Shown piece after piece: positions 1 through 9,432 of a stretch of DNA of 64,000 nucleotides. The notes under the pieces were generated by a model. That model had not been told where the DNA came from, did no database searches, and saw only the letters and a program-made list of their open reading frames with translations. The translations under genes were made by a program, and so were the position numbers. Positions within the stretch are counted from its first letter, which is position 1, and each line of letters opens with the position of its first letter. This DNA comes from Conyzicola nivalis (lineage in GTDB: Bacteria; Actinomycetota; Actinomycetes; Actinomycetales; Microbacteriaceae), in NCBI RefSeq assembly GCF_014639655.1, contig NZ_BMGB01000001.1, positions 806,001 through 870,000 of the forward strand, written 5' to 3'.

Positions 1-494
1 TCCCAGGCTCCACCGACCGCGACCGGTTCTACTGGCGCGACGTCGGCAGCATCGACTCCTTCTTCGAGGCCCACCAGGACCTCATCTCGGCCCTGCCGAT
101 CTTCAACCTGTACAACCGGGAGTGGCCGATCTTCAGCCAGCAGCTCAACTCGCCGCCGGCCAAGTTCGTGCGCGACGCGCGCGGCTACCTCGGCACCACG
201 ATCGACTCGATCGTGTCGCTGGGTTCGCTGCTCTCCGGAGCGCACATCGAGCGCAGCGTGCTCGGCCCGTGGACGACGGTGGAGTCCGGCGCCATGGTGG
301 TCGACTCGATCGTGTTCGAGCGCGCCCGCATCGAGCCGAACGCCGTCGTGCGCCGCGCTATCCTCGACAAGGACGTGGTCATCGGGGCAGGCGCGCACGT
401 GGGTGTCGACGCCGATTCCGACCGGGCGCGTGGCCTCACCGTCACCGACTCCGGCATCACCATCGTCGGTAAAGGCGTGCACGTCGCGCCGTAA
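1..494 (+). CDS. glgC: Glucose-1-phosphate adenylyltransferase, C-terminal part (5' end outside window)
   Basis: This is the C-terminal part of ADP-glucose pyrophosphorylase, which makes ADP-glucose from glucose-1-phosphate and ATP for glycogen synthesis. The reading frame is open from the window edge (first full codon at position 3). It starts with a WRDVGSIDSF segment and continues through IFNLYNREWPI into a left-handed beta-helix with hexapeptide-like repeats (SLLSGAHIERSVLGP, DSIVFERARIEPNAVVRRAILDKDVVIGAGAHVG), ending KGVHVAP. These are typical of GlgC. The catalytic N-terminal domain lies outside the window. serB follows on the same strand. The last codons and stop lie inside a short tandem repeat described separately. 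Confidence 0.93.
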   Translation, partial: PGSTDRDRFYWRDVGSIDSFFEAHQDLISALPIFNLYNREWPIFSQQLNSPPAKFVRDARGYLGTTIDSIVSLGSLLSGAHIERSVLGPWTTVESGAMVVDSIVFERARIEPNAVVRRAILDKDVVIGAGAHVGVDADSDRARGLTVTDSGITIVGKGVHVAP

Positions 495-536
495 CCGCAC
501 GTCGCGCCGTAACCGCACGTCGCGCCACAACAACCG
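480..536. repeat. 18-bp tandem repeat spanning the glgC stop codon
   Basis: The 18-base unit CACGTCGCGCCGTAACCG occurs at 480-497 and exactly again at 498-515. A third, diverged copy with a 3-base insertion is at 516-536, and a partial fourth begins at 537. The first copy contains the last codons (His-Val-Ala-Pro) and TAA stop of glgC, so the repeat is a duplication of the gene end. No function is inferred. Confidence 0.85.
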
Positions 537-606
537 CACGTCAGGCATGCCGTAATCGGCGCGGGGCTCCCCCGTTTCACGTTTTCAGGAAGGCTGCAGC
601 GCGCCC

Positions 607-1245
607 ATGGCCCGGTTTCTCGTAGTGCTCGATGTCGATTCCACCCTCATCGAGAACGAGGTGATCGAACTGCTCGCCGAAGTCGCGGGAACCCTCCCGC
701 TGGTGGCCGAGATCACGCTGAGCGCCATGAACGGCGAACTCGACTTCGAGCAGAGCCTGCGCGCGCGCGCGGCGACGTTGGCCGGGCTGCCCGAGGCCGT
801 CTTCGCGGAGGTCGCGCCCCGCATCGTCGTGACGGATGGCGTGCCCGAGATGATCGCGGCCGTTCAGGACGCGGGAGGCAGGGTGGCCGTCGTCTCCGGC
901 GGGTTCCACGAGGTGCTCGACCCCGTCGCCGAGCAGCTCGGACTCGACCGCTGGCGGGCCAACCGTCTCGAGATCGTCGACGGCGTGCTCACGGGCGGAC
1001 TCGTGGGGCCCATCATCGACGCGCGGGCCAAGGCCGACACCCTGCGCGAGTGGGCTGGCGAGTTCGACGTGCCGCTCGGCCAGACCGTGGCGGTCGGCGA
1101 CGGCGCCAACGATCTCGAGATGATGGCCATCACGGGCCTCGCCGTCGGGTTCGACGCGAAGGCGCCGGTGCGCGATGAAGCCCACGTGCTCATCGACGTG
1201 CGCGACATGAGCCAGCTGCTGCCGCTCTTGGGGCTGCGCGGCTAG
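607..1245 (+). CDS. serB: Phosphoserine phosphatase (HAD family)
   Basis: SerB hydrolyses O-phosphoserine to serine, the last step of serine synthesis. The 212-residue protein has the HAD nucleophile motif DVDST at 9-13 (Asp9 nucleophile, Asp11 acid/base), the second motif VSGGF at 96-100, a conserved Lys near 142, and the metal-binding motif GDGAND at 164-169. It lacks the N-terminal ACT domains found in longer actinobacterial SerB proteins, so it is the short catalytic form. The ATG start has an AGGAAGG ribosome site about 12 bases upstream. It is convergent with fabG. Confidence 0.92.
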   Translation: MARFLVVLDVDSTLIENEVIELLAEVAGTLPLVAEITLSAMNGELDFEQSLRARAATLAGLPEAVFAEVAPRIVVTDGVPEMIAAVQDAGGRVAVVSGGFHEVLDPVAEQLGLDRWRANRLEIVDGVLTGGLVGPIIDARAKADTLREWAGEFDVPLGQTVAVGDGANDLEMMAITGLAVGFDAKAPVRDEAHVLIDVRDMSQLLPLLGLRG

Positions 1246-1246
1246 G

Positions 1247-1263
1247 TTTCGACAGGCTCGACC
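1247..1263. repeat. Short dispersed repeat TTTCGACAGGCTCGACC in a convergent gap
   Basis: The sequence lies right after the serB stop, in the gap shared with fabG. A close relative (TTTCGACAAGCTCAATC) sits at 3451-3467 in the next convergent gap. Thirteen of 17 bases are shared, and in both cases the repeat directly follows the TAG stop of a plus-strand gene. It looks like a small dispersed intergenic repeat; role unknown. Confidence 0.6.
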
Positions 1264-1275
1264 CGCGGTGTCGGG

Positions 1276-1998
1276 TTAGTGGCCCATTCCCAGGCCGCCG
1301 TCGACGGGGATGATCGCGCCCGAGATGTAGGCGGCGTCGTCGCTCGCGAGCCACGCGATGACCTTCGCGACCTCTTGCGGCGATGCGAACCGTCCCGCGG
1401 GAATCGACTTCTTGTAGTCGGCCTGCACCTCGTCTGACAGGACCGCCGTCATCTCCGTCTCGATCAGGCCGGGGGCGACCACGTTCGCCGTGATGCCGCG
1501 CGAGCCCAGCTCGCGGGTCACCGAGCGGGCGAGGCCGATCAGGCCGCTCTTCGAGGCCGAGTAGTTGATCTGGCCGGCGGCTCCCAGCAGACCCGACACG
1601 CTCGAGACCAGGATGATGCGGCCGAAGCGCGCCTTCATCATGCCCTTCGAGGCGCGCTTGACGACGCGGAACGCCCCGGTGAGGTTGGTGTCGATGACGT
1701 CGGTGAAGTCGTTCTCGTTCATGCGCATGAGCAGCAGGTCGCGGGTGATGCCGGCGTTGGCCACGACGACCTCGACCGGTCCGTAGGCGGCCTCCACCTC
1801 GGTGAACGCCGCGTCGAGGCTCGCGGCGTCCGTGACATCCGCCCTCACCGTCAGGGAACCGGCCGGTCCCTCACCTGACCGGGCCGTGACGGCCACGCGG
1901 TGGCCCTGAGCGACGAATTCTTCGGCGATGGCGAGACCGATTCCGCGGTTGCCTCCCGTGATGAGAACGGTGCGGATGGTCGGTTCGGCAAAAGTCAT
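1276..1998 (-). CDS. fabG: 3-oxoacyl-[ACP] reductase FabG (SDR family)
   Basis: This NADPH-dependent short-chain dehydrogenase reduces beta-ketoacyl-ACP in fatty acid elongation. With the ATG at 1998 it has 240 residues: cofactor loop TGGNRGIG at 14-21, NAG at 81-83, catalytic Ser133, and YxxxK at Tyr146-Lys150 (INYSASK). The C-terminus GGLGMGH is like mycobacterial FabG1/MabA. A longer frame exists upstream, but ATG 1998 (MTFAEPTIRTVL) places the Rossmann strand at the normal distance. It is divergent from the DUF3099 gene. Exact substrate within the SDR family cannot be proven from sequence; the FabG ending makes this assignment likely. Confidence 0.88.
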   Translation of the reverse strand: MTFAEPTIRTVLITGGNRGIGLAIAEEFVAQGHRVAVTARSGEGPAGSLTVRADVTDAASLDAAFTEVEAAYGPVEVVVANAGITRDLLLMRMNENDFTDVIDTNLTGAFRVVKRASKGMMKARFGRIILVSSVSGLLGAAGQINYSASKSGLIGLARSVTRELGSRGITANVVAPGLIETEMTAVLSDEVQADYKKSIPAGRFASPQEVAKVIAWLASDDAAYISGAIIPVDGGLGMGH

Positions 1999-2077
1999 GC
2001 GCACCAGCTTACTGTCAGCCGGAAAAGACTTAAGCTTGAGGGTGTGAGGGCCATGCGGCCCCCTGAGAGTCCAGGAC

Positions 2078-2380
2078 ATGAAGACCCAGCAGTCCATCAC
2101 CACGCTTCCGGCGTCGCCCGCAGACGACCGCCGCAAGCGCATGATCCAGTACACGGTGGCGATGACCATCCGGCTGGTATGCGTGATCCTGCTGTTCTTC
2201 GTGCAGGGCTGGTGGCTGCTCGTCGTCGGTATCGGCGCGGTCGTACTGCCCTACATCGCCGTCATCCTCGCCAACAACGTGCACGGCGGAACGCCGGGTG
2301 ACGTAGAGCGCCCTGGCGTGATCGTGCCGGTGCGCGACCCGCGAACCGGGAGCCCGTACGGACCGGACCACGACGCGTGA
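2078..2380 (+). CDS. Small membrane protein, DUF3099 family
   Basis: This 100-residue protein has a short polar N-terminus, two adjacent hydrophobic segments (about 26-45 and 48-66, with FFVQGWWLLVVGIGAV in the middle) and a polar, proline-rich tail. That is the layout of the DUF3099 family, common in actinobacteria and of unknown function. Its TGA stop overlaps the GTG start of the next gene by four bases, and that gene overlaps the SURF1-family gene the same way. The three are therefore probably one transcript, linking this protein loosely to oxidase assembly by context only. Confidence 0.75.
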   Translation: MKTQQSITTLPASPADDRRKRMIQYTVAMTIRLVCVILLFFVQGWWLLVVGIGAVVLPYIAVILANNVHGGTPGDVERPGVIVPVRDPRTGSPYGPDHDA

Positions 2381-2610
2381 TCGGCGGCTCGACCGACGAA
2401 CTGCGCTGCTCCCGCGCCGGCTGCCGCAATGACGCGACCTGGAACGTGAACTGGCGCAACCCGCGCATCCACCCGATCGACCGCGTGAAGGTGTGGCTGG
2501 CGTGCGACGAGCACGGCGACTACCTGCGGGACTACCTCGACACCCGCGGATTCCCGGTCCGGCTGACACCGCTCGGGGTCGCCGTCGACCGGGTCGAGGA
2601 GGCGTCGTGA
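2377..2610 (+). CDS. Small conserved protein of unknown function with three cysteines
   Basis: The 77-residue product starts with GTG in a GTGA overlap with the preceding stop and ends in a GTGA overlap with the SURF1 gene. It contains two cysteines near the N-terminus (LRCSRAGC) and a third in WLACDEHGDYL, followed by histidine, with Trp-rich strands between (TWNVNWRNP). This could be a small metal site (three Cys plus His). Similar small actinobacterial proteins are sometimes labelled acetone carboxylase-like; nothing here supports an enzyme activity. No membrane segment is seen. Function unknown. Confidence 0.7.
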   Translation: MIGGSTDELRCSRAGCRNDATWNVNWRNPRIHPIDRVKVWLACDEHGDYLRDYLDTRGFPVRLTPLGVAVDRVEEAS

Positions 2611-3449
2611 AAAACTGGGGCTTCGCCTTCACCTGGCACTGGGCCCGCTACCTGGCCCTCGCGGTGGTCTTCGCCCTCGTCTGCGTCGGTCTCTGCCTGT
2701 GGCAGCTCGACCGTCGCGACACCGCGCTCGAAGAACTCGCCCGCATCGACAACAACTACTCGGCCGACCCGGTGCCCCTCGCCGAGGCCGTCCCCGAGCT
2801 GGATTCGTTCGACCTGAGCGACAAATGGACGCCCGTGACGATAACGGGAACCTACCTGTCCGACGACGAGCTGCTGGTGCGCAACCGGCCGTACAACAGC
2901 GGTCCGGGCTTCGAGGTGCTCACCCCCCTGCTGCTCGCCGACGGCAGCGTCTTCATCGTCGACCGCGGCGGACTGCCGACGGGACAGAAGCAGGATGCGC
3001 CTGACGTCATCCCCGCCGCGCCCTCCGGCGAGGTCACGGTGACCGCGCGGCTGAAGCCCGGCGAGCCCACGCTGCCCGGCCGCTCGGCCCCCGCCGGCCA
3101 GATCGCCACGATCCAGCTCGACGAGATCGCCGCGATGCTCGACCGCCCGGTCTACACGGGGGCGTACGGACTGATGGCGACCGAGGACCCGGCACCGGCC
3201 GACCGGCCGCTCGCGTCGACCAAGCCCGCCCGCGACGAGGGCCCGCACCTGTCGTACGCGTTCCAGTGGCTCGTGTTCGCCCTGTTCGGTTTCTTCGGGC
3301 TCGGCTACGGCCTGCGCCAGGAGTACCGCCGCATCAACGAGAACGATCCGGAAGAGATGGAACGCGCCGAGGCGCGCCGTGTCAAAGACGCCGCGCGCAC
3401 GCGCACCGACGCCGAGATCGAAGACGAACTGATCGACTCGCGGCGCTAG
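2607..3449 (+). CDS. SURF1 family cytochrome oxidase biogenesis protein
   Basis: SURF1 proteins are membrane factors that help insert heme a into cytochrome c oxidase. The 280-residue product begins at GTG 2607 in a GTGA overlap. An N-terminal membrane helix lies at about 13-33, followed by WQLDRRD, a large extracytoplasmic domain with the family pattern VTITGTY, NRP and FEVLTPLLLADGSVFIVDRGG, and a C-terminal helix (LSYAFQWLVFALFGFFGLGYG) with a charged cytoplasmic tail. A longer frame upstream lies over the previous gene and is not needed. Heme A genes ctaA and ctaB lie further along the window. Confidence 0.88.
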   Translation: MKNWGFAFTWHWARYLALAVVFALVCVGLCLWQLDRRDTALEELARIDNNYSADPVPLAEAVPELDSFDLSDKWTPVTITGTYLSDDELLVRNRPYNSGPGFEVLTPLLLADGSVFIVDRGGLPTGQKQDAPDVIPAAPSGEVTVTARLKPGEPTLPGRSAPAGQIATIQLDEIAAMLDRPVYTGAYGLMATEDPAPADRPLASTKPARDEGPHLSYAFQWLVFALFGFFGLGYGLRQEYRRINENDPEEMERAEARRVKDAARTRTDAEIEDELIDSRR

Positions 3450-3450
3450 A

Positions 3451-3467
3451 TTTCGACAAGCTCAATC
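3451..3467. repeat. Short dispersed repeat TTTCGACAAGCTCAATC in a convergent gap
   Basis: Second copy of the repeat at 1247-1263. It directly follows the SURF1 TAG stop and ends 11 bases before the stop of the convergent ABC-F gene. Two copies in two consecutive convergent gaps suggest a dispersed extragenic element. Confidence 0.6.
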
Positions 3468-3478
3468 AGCGAAGCGCG

Positions 3479-5083
<1,605 letters not shown>

Positions 5084-5173
5084 AGTCCAATTGTTTAGGC
5101 GTGTTTCAACAACACAGAAGTAAGGGGTGAGACCGATAGTCTACTTGAGCGGACAGCAAAGCTTTCTGCCCAT

Positions 5174-5184
5174 GCACATTGTGC
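5174..5184. promoter_or_regulatory. Palindrome upstream of bioY, possible operator
   Basis: GCACATTGTGC is a perfect 5+1+5 palindrome ending 35 bases before the bioY start. A second inverted repeat, GTGTT-N5-AACAC, is at 5101-5115. Neither matches the BirA operator or the BioQ half-site pattern as known to me, so the assignment as an operator is only a possibility. Confidence 0.25.
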
Positions 5185-5219
5185 GCGGCCCCGCCACGCA
5201 CAACACCCTAGGAGCGTTC

Positions 5220-5825
5220 ATGACGACACTGACCCTGGCCGCAGGCCGCCCGACTCTCGCTGACCGCCTGTTCAGCCGCAGCCTCGCCACCGACGCCGTG
5301 CTGATCGCCGCGGGCGCCGGACTCACCGCTCTCGCCGCGCAGGTCGTCGTTCCTCTCTATCCCGTTCCGATCACCGGACAGACCGCGGCGGTGCTCATCG
5401 TCGGCGGCGCGCTCGGCGCCACCCGCGGCGCGCTGGCCATGGCGCTCTACGCCGTTCTCGGCCTGTTCCTCCCCGTGTACAGCGAGGGTGCGCAGGGAAT
5501 CAGCGTCATCCTCGGCCCGACCGGCGGATACATCGTCGGCTTCATCTTCGCCGCGGCGCTCACCGGCTACCTCGCCGAGCGCGAGTGGGACCACAAGATC
5601 TTCGGCGGCATCGCCGCGTTCCTCGCCGGCACCGTGGTCACCTTCGTCTTCGGCATGACCTGGCTCGCGATCGCTCTCGGGCTGAACCTCGAGCAGACCC
5701 TGCAGGGCGGTCTGTACCCGTTCATCATCGGCGGAATCGTCAAGGCCGTCTTCGCCGCGTCGGTCATGCGCCTCTCCTGGCTGGCCGTCCACCGTTCCGA
5801 CGACCGCAGGAACGACGCCGCGTAA
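5220..5825 (+). CDS. bioY: Biotin transporter BioY (ECF substrate-binding component)
   Basis: BioY is the membrane S-component that captures biotin, alone or with an energy-coupling AT module. The 201-residue protein has about six hydrophobic segments and family signatures: VPLYPVPITGQTAAVLIVGGALG, then LYAVLGLFLPVYSEG, ILGPTGGYIVGFIFAA and a late GGIVKAVFAAS. ATG 5220 is chosen over the longer upstream start because AGGAG at 5210-5214 is spaced 5 bases from it. No bioM/bioN genes are adjacent, so it either works alone or shares an AT module encoded elsewhere. Confidence 0.92.
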   Translation: MTTLTLAAGRPTLADRLFSRSLATDAVLIAAGAGLTALAAQVVVPLYPVPITGQTAAVLIVGGALGATRGALAMALYAVLGLFLPVYSEGAQGISVILGPTGGYIVGFIFAAALTGYLAEREWDHKIFGGIAAFLAGTVVTFVFGMTWLAIALGLNLEQTLQGGLYPFIIGGIVKAVFAASVMRLSWLAVHRSDDRRNDAA

Positions 5826-5934
5826 GCGACCCGGGGTATCGTGAAGCGGGGGTTTCCCCGAGGGTCTCTGTAGCACCAGCCGCGAGGCTCGCGTGCCGCG
5901 AGCTCCACCCAGACCCATCCGAAGGACCCCCGCC

Positions 5935-6942
5935 GTGGCAGACACCGCCCCACCCCGCCGTAGTCCGTGGCGGATCGATCGTAAGGGTGTCGTCGCCATC
6001 GCCATCGCGGCGGTCCTCGTGGTCGCCGCCGGGGGCTCCTACCTGTGGAACACGGTGCTGTCCGACCTGCCGCTCTTCTCCGGCACGAGCAACCCGATCG
6101 GCAGCGGGAAGTTCTTCGTGGACCCAGATTCGAGCGCTGTCCGGGCCGCCGCAGACCCCGCGCTGGACAGCGCCGACTCCGCCGACATCCTGAGCCTGTC
6201 GACGATTCCGCAGGCGATCTGGTTGGTCCCGGAGGAGCACCCGACCGCCTCCATCGGGGCCTACGTGTCGCAGGTGGTCGCGGCCGCGGACGCTTCGGAC
6301 ACGATCGCGACCTTCGTCGTCTACGGGATCCCGGAACGGGACTGTGGCAACTTCTCCGCCGGCGGATTGACGGCGGCGGAGTACCCGCTCTGGGTCGATG
6401 CCATCGCCGGCGGCATCGGCGACGCGACCGCCGTGGTCGTGCTCGAACCCGACTCGCTCTCGCTCGCCGACGAGTGCGGCAACGCCGATTCGCGTGTCGC
6501 GACCACCCAGGACGCGATCACGCGGCTCGAGGCTTCCGACGCCGTCGTCTATCTCGACGGCGGACACTCGAACTGGCACCCCGCAGAGCAGACCGCCGCG
6601 CTCCTCCAGCGGGCAGGCGTGGAGCGCGTGCGCGGCTTCGCCACGAACGTCTCCAACTACAACGCCACCGACGGCGAGGTCGCCTACGCCGAGCGGGTGA
6701 GCGCACTCACGGGCGACGCCCACTACGTCATCGACACGGGACGCAACGGCAACGGCTCGAACGGCGAGTGGTGCAACCCCGCCGGCCGCTCGCTCGGAAC
6801 TCCGCCCGCGGCGTTCGCCGAGGGCAACCGCGACGCCGACCTGTGGATCAAAACTCCCGGTGAGAGCGACGGGGAATGCAACGGCGGCCCGGCGGCCGGC
6901 GAATGGTGGAACGCCGGAGCGCTCGCCCTCATCCGCAACTAG
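5935..6942 (+). CDS. Membrane-anchored glycoside hydrolase family 6 (endoglucanase-type)
   Basis: GH6 enzymes cut beta-1,4-glucan. The 335-residue product has a basic N-terminus, one membrane segment at about 19-37 and no obvious signal-peptidase site, so it is probably a membrane-anchored outside enzyme. The GH6 catalytic set is complete: IPERDCG (Asp136), LEPDSLS (Asp173, probable acid), VIDTGRNGNG (Asp267), then WCNPAGRSLG and WIKTPGESDG near the end. There is no carbohydrate-binding module, unlike secreted cellulases. GTG 5935 is chosen because GAAGGA lies 8 bases upstream. The response regulator follows 60 bases downstream and a GT2 synthase-like gene is close, which suggests a role in making or trimming a self-made polysaccharide rather than feeding. 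Confidence 0.88.
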   Translation: MADTAPPRRSPWRIDRKGVVAIAIAAVLVVAAGGSYLWNTVLSDLPLFSGTSNPIGSGKFFVDPDSSAVRAAADPALDSADSADILSLSTIPQAIWLVPEEHPTASIGAYVSQVVAAADASDTIATFVVYGIPERDCGNFSAGGLTAAEYPLWVDAIAGGIGDATAVVVLEPDSLSLADECGNADSRVATTQDAITRLEASDAVVYLDGGHSNWHPAEQTAALLQRAGVERVRGFATNVSNYNATDGEVAYAERVSALTGDAHYVIDTGRNGNGSNGEWCNPAGRSLGTPPAAFAEGNRDADLWIKTPGESDGECNGGPAAGEWWNAGALALIRN

Positions 6943-7002
6943 CGGCGCCCTCCCCCGCCGGTAGCCGAAAACTATTTGTTTCCCGGTTGCTACGATCAGC
7001 AG

Positions 7003-7932
7003 ATGGAAAGCGCAACGGCTCCACGGTTCGCGGTAGTTATCGACGACGACGCCGACATCAGGCAGCTCCTGGTCGACGTTCTCACGCAGGCGGGGTTCCA
7101 GGCGATTCCGACGGCCAACGGACTCGACGGTGTCGCCGCGGTTCGACAGTTCGAGCCCGTGATCACCACGCTCGACGTGAACATGCCCGGCATGGACGGC
7201 TTCGAGACGGCCAAACGGATCCGCGCGTTCAGCTCGACCTACATCCTCATGCTCACGGCGCTCGAAGACGAGATCGACACCCTGCAGGGCCTCGACTCCG
7301 GAGCCGACGACTACCTGGTGAAGCCGTTCCGGCCGCGCGTGCTGCGGGCGCGCATCGACGCGATGCTGCGCCGACCACGCGTCGTCGGAAGCGCCGCGGC
7401 GACGAAGCAGGCTCCCGCGGCCCCGGCCGCCGCCACGCCGGCAGCACAGGCGCCGGCGACGGAACAGCCCGCCTACGCCGCTCCCCCGCCCCTGGCCATC
7501 GCGCAGGAACCCGTGCCGCAGGGTGCGTTCCAGGCGGTGCCGGTCACCGGCGCCCAGGCTCCCGCCGTGTCATCCGCCCCTCCCGCCCCCGGGCAGTCCG
7601 GGTGGATGGAGCACAACGGCCTCTGGCTCAACATCGACACGCGGGTCGTGCGCCTTCGCGGCACCGAGCTCGAGCTGACCCGCAGCGAGTTCGATCTGCT
7701 CGCGGCACTGCTGCAGTCGAACCGGCGCGTGCGCACGAAGCCCGACTTGGCCCTGCTGCTGCGCGGCGAGAGCTACGTGACGACCTACCTGGTGAGCGAG
7801 GCCGACAAGCGCGCCATCGAGGTGCACATGGGCAACCTGCGCAAGAAGCTGTCGGAGAACGTCAATTCGCCGCGCTGGATCGAGACCGTGCGCGGCGTCG
7901 GATACAGGTTGACGGCGCCCGACAGCGAGTAG
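7003..7932 (+). CDS. Two-component response regulator, receiver plus OmpR-type winged helix with long Pro/Ala linker
   Basis: The 309-residue protein has a receiver domain (about 8-122) with acidic pocket Asp14-Asp16, phospho-acceptor Asp58 (TTLDVNMPG), Thr85 and Lys107 (YLVKPF). A roughly 75-residue linker, very rich in Ala, Pro and Gln, follows. The C-terminal OmpR/PhoB-type winged helix runs from about 200 to 305 (LTRSEFDLLAALL, VHMGNLRKKL, WIETVRGVGYRL). ATG 7003 is preferred to an upstream TTG. A TACGAT hexamer at 6991-6996 lies just before the ATG, so a leaderless transcript is possible, though a clear -35 is missing. The likely partner is the histidine kinase at 11336-12982; this is inferred from proximity. 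Confidence 0.86.
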   Translation: MESATAPRFAVVIDDDADIRQLLVDVLTQAGFQAIPTANGLDGVAAVRQFEPVITTLDVNMPGMDGFETAKRIRAFSSTYILMLTALEDEIDTLQGLDSGADDYLVKPFRPRVLRARIDAMLRRPRVVGSAAATKQAPAAPAAATPAAQAPATEQPAYAAPPPLAIAQEPVPQGAFQAVPVTGAQAPAVSSAPPAPGQSGWMEHNGLWLNIDTRVVRLRGTELELTRSEFDLLAALLQSNRRVRTKPDLALLLRGESYVTTYLVSEADKRAIEVHMGNLRKKLSENVNSPRWIETVRGVGYRLTAPDSE

Positions 7933-7953
7933 CTGCCGGGCGCCGTCGGGCGC

Positions 7954-8001
7954 CTGTTCGGGTCAGGCGTGTCTGTTCGGGTCAGACGTTCGGGATCAGA
8001 C
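7954..8001. repeat. Tandem repeat after the response regulator and across the GT2 stop
   Basis: CTGTTCGGGTCAG occurs at 7954-7966 and 7973-7985, each followed by a CG dinucleotide. A shortened, diverged copy TTCGGGATCAGAC at 7989-8001 contains the TGA stop of the minus-strand GT2 gene. As at glgC, the repeat looks like duplications of a gene's terminal bases in a short convergent gap. Confidence 0.7.
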
Positions 8002-9432
8002 TTTGTAGCCGCGCTGGCGCTGGACCAGCTTGAGCAGCATCGTGAAGGTCTGAATGGCGGTGATGGCTCCGAGAATGGGCCAGCCGATCCAGAGGATCGT
8101 CGACTGCACCATGGTGTTGAGCTGGAACCAGGTGAAGACCATGGCCGCGCCGGTGAGCACGAGGACGATGATCGGCACCAGATAACCGTTGCCGGAGCCG
8201 CGCTCGGCTTTTGCCTGGGCGGCCCAGTTGTCGGTCTGCTTGCGGCTGAGGAACTTGGTCCAGGCGCGGATGAAGTGGCCCAGGCGCACCCACATGTAGA
8301 TCTCTGCCGGTGCGAGGGTTGCTGCGAACAGGATGTCTCGGAAGTTGACCTTCTTCATCGACATGGCCGTGCGGATGTTGAGCAGCGTGGCGATCACCGG
8401 AGGAACGAGCCAGATCGGGCTGAAGACGAAGGCGTCGATGGAGAGCGACGCGATGAGCAGCACGATGAACATGAGGCGGGTGAAGGCGTTGACGGCCATC
8501 GAGAGGTTCTCGAGCCAGCGCAGCCTGAGGTTCGGGTGCAGCGGCTGTCCCTTTGTGTCGCCGCGCTGGCCGGGCCACATGAGCTCGATAGCGCCGAAGT
8601 TCCACTTCACCTGCTGGGCGTCGAGGCCGCGCAGGGTGGTCATGCCGCCCACGTCGGCGCGGGCCTGCGCGCTGATCTTGGTGAGGAAGCCCGCGCTCTT
8701 GATCTGCAGGGAGAGCAGCGAATCTTCGACCTCGCTGTCCTTCACCCACGGGCTGGACTGGTGGTTGTCGGTCATCGCCTGGCGCAGCGCGAGCGTGGAG
8801 AAGATGGAGAACTGCCCGCCGAGGACCGCCATGTTGCGGCCGCGCAGCATGTTCTGCATGTTGAAGGCCGCGAACTGGGCGCGCTGGCCGGCGATGAGGA
8901 AGGGTGCGATCGGACCGGAGAACGACGAGTCGTCGATGCTGAAGATCGCCGAAATGCCGCCGATGCGGGTGTCCGAGGCGATCTCGGCCTCGAGGTGCTT
9001 GACCGCGTCGGGGTCGGCGGTCGTATCGCCGTCGACGCCGAGCATAAAGTCGCAGGCCTCGACGAGGGTGTAGCCGTAGTTGAGCGCGCCGACCTTCTTG
9101 TCTTTGTTCGTCCCGATGTCGTGCACGTACACCTCGGTGAACTGCTCGACACCGTCGATGTCGATCACGTGCGGGCCGGCGTAGCGGCTGGCGATCTCGA
9201 CGGTCTTGTCGGTCGTGTTGTTGGCGATGACGTGGATGACGTCGGGCACCCGGCTCTGACCGAGCAGCGATTCCAGCACCGCGGCGATCGACTCCTCCTC
9301 GTTGTACGCGGGGATGATGCAGCCGATCGTGGGGCGGTGCACCGCCATCGACTCGACGGAGGAGGCGAAACCTTCGGCATCGACATGGAAGTCGTAGGTG
9401 TCGGACGGTCCAGTCGCGCGCGTCGCAGTCAC
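7996..9432 (-). CDS. Processive-type family 2 glycosyltransferase with membrane segments
   Basis: This 478-residue protein resembles bacterial polysaccharide synthases (cellulose, poly-GlcNAc and hyaluronan synthase type). The GT2 domain (about 33-280) has PAYNEEE at 41-47, DGD at 134-136, ED at 236-237 and a QxxKW motif at 273-277, a Lys variant of the QxxRW motif of processive enzymes. Several membrane helices follow (about 305-330, 335-350, 375-395, 425-475). The GTG start at 9432 has GGGAG 8 bases upstream. No PilZ domain is present. A separate GH6 endoglucanase and signalling genes flank it. The sugar donor and product are unknown. Confidence 0.86.
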   Translation of the reverse strand: MTATRATGPSDTYDFHVDAEGFASSVESMAVHRPTIGCIIPAYNEEESIAAVLESLLGQSRVPDVIHVIANNTTDKTVEIASRYAGPHVIDIDGVEQFTEVYVHDIGTNKDKKVGALNYGYTLVEACDFMLGVDGDTTADPDAVKHLEAEIASDTRIGGISAIFSIDDSSFSGPIAPFLIAGQRAQFAAFNMQNMLRGRNMAVLGGQFSIFSTLALRQAMTDNHQSSPWVKDSEVEDSLLSLQIKSAGFLTKISAQARADVGGMTTLRGLDAQQVKWNFGAIELMWPGQRGDTKGQPLHPNLRLRWLENLSMAVNAFTRLMFIVLLIASLSIDAFVFSPIWLVPPVIATLLNIRTAMSMKKVNFRDILFAATLAPAEIYMWVRLGHFIRAWTKFLSRKQTDNWAAQAKAERGSGNGYLVPIIVLVLTGAAMVFTWFQLNTMVQSTILWIGWPILGAITAIQTFTMLLKLVQRQRGYKV

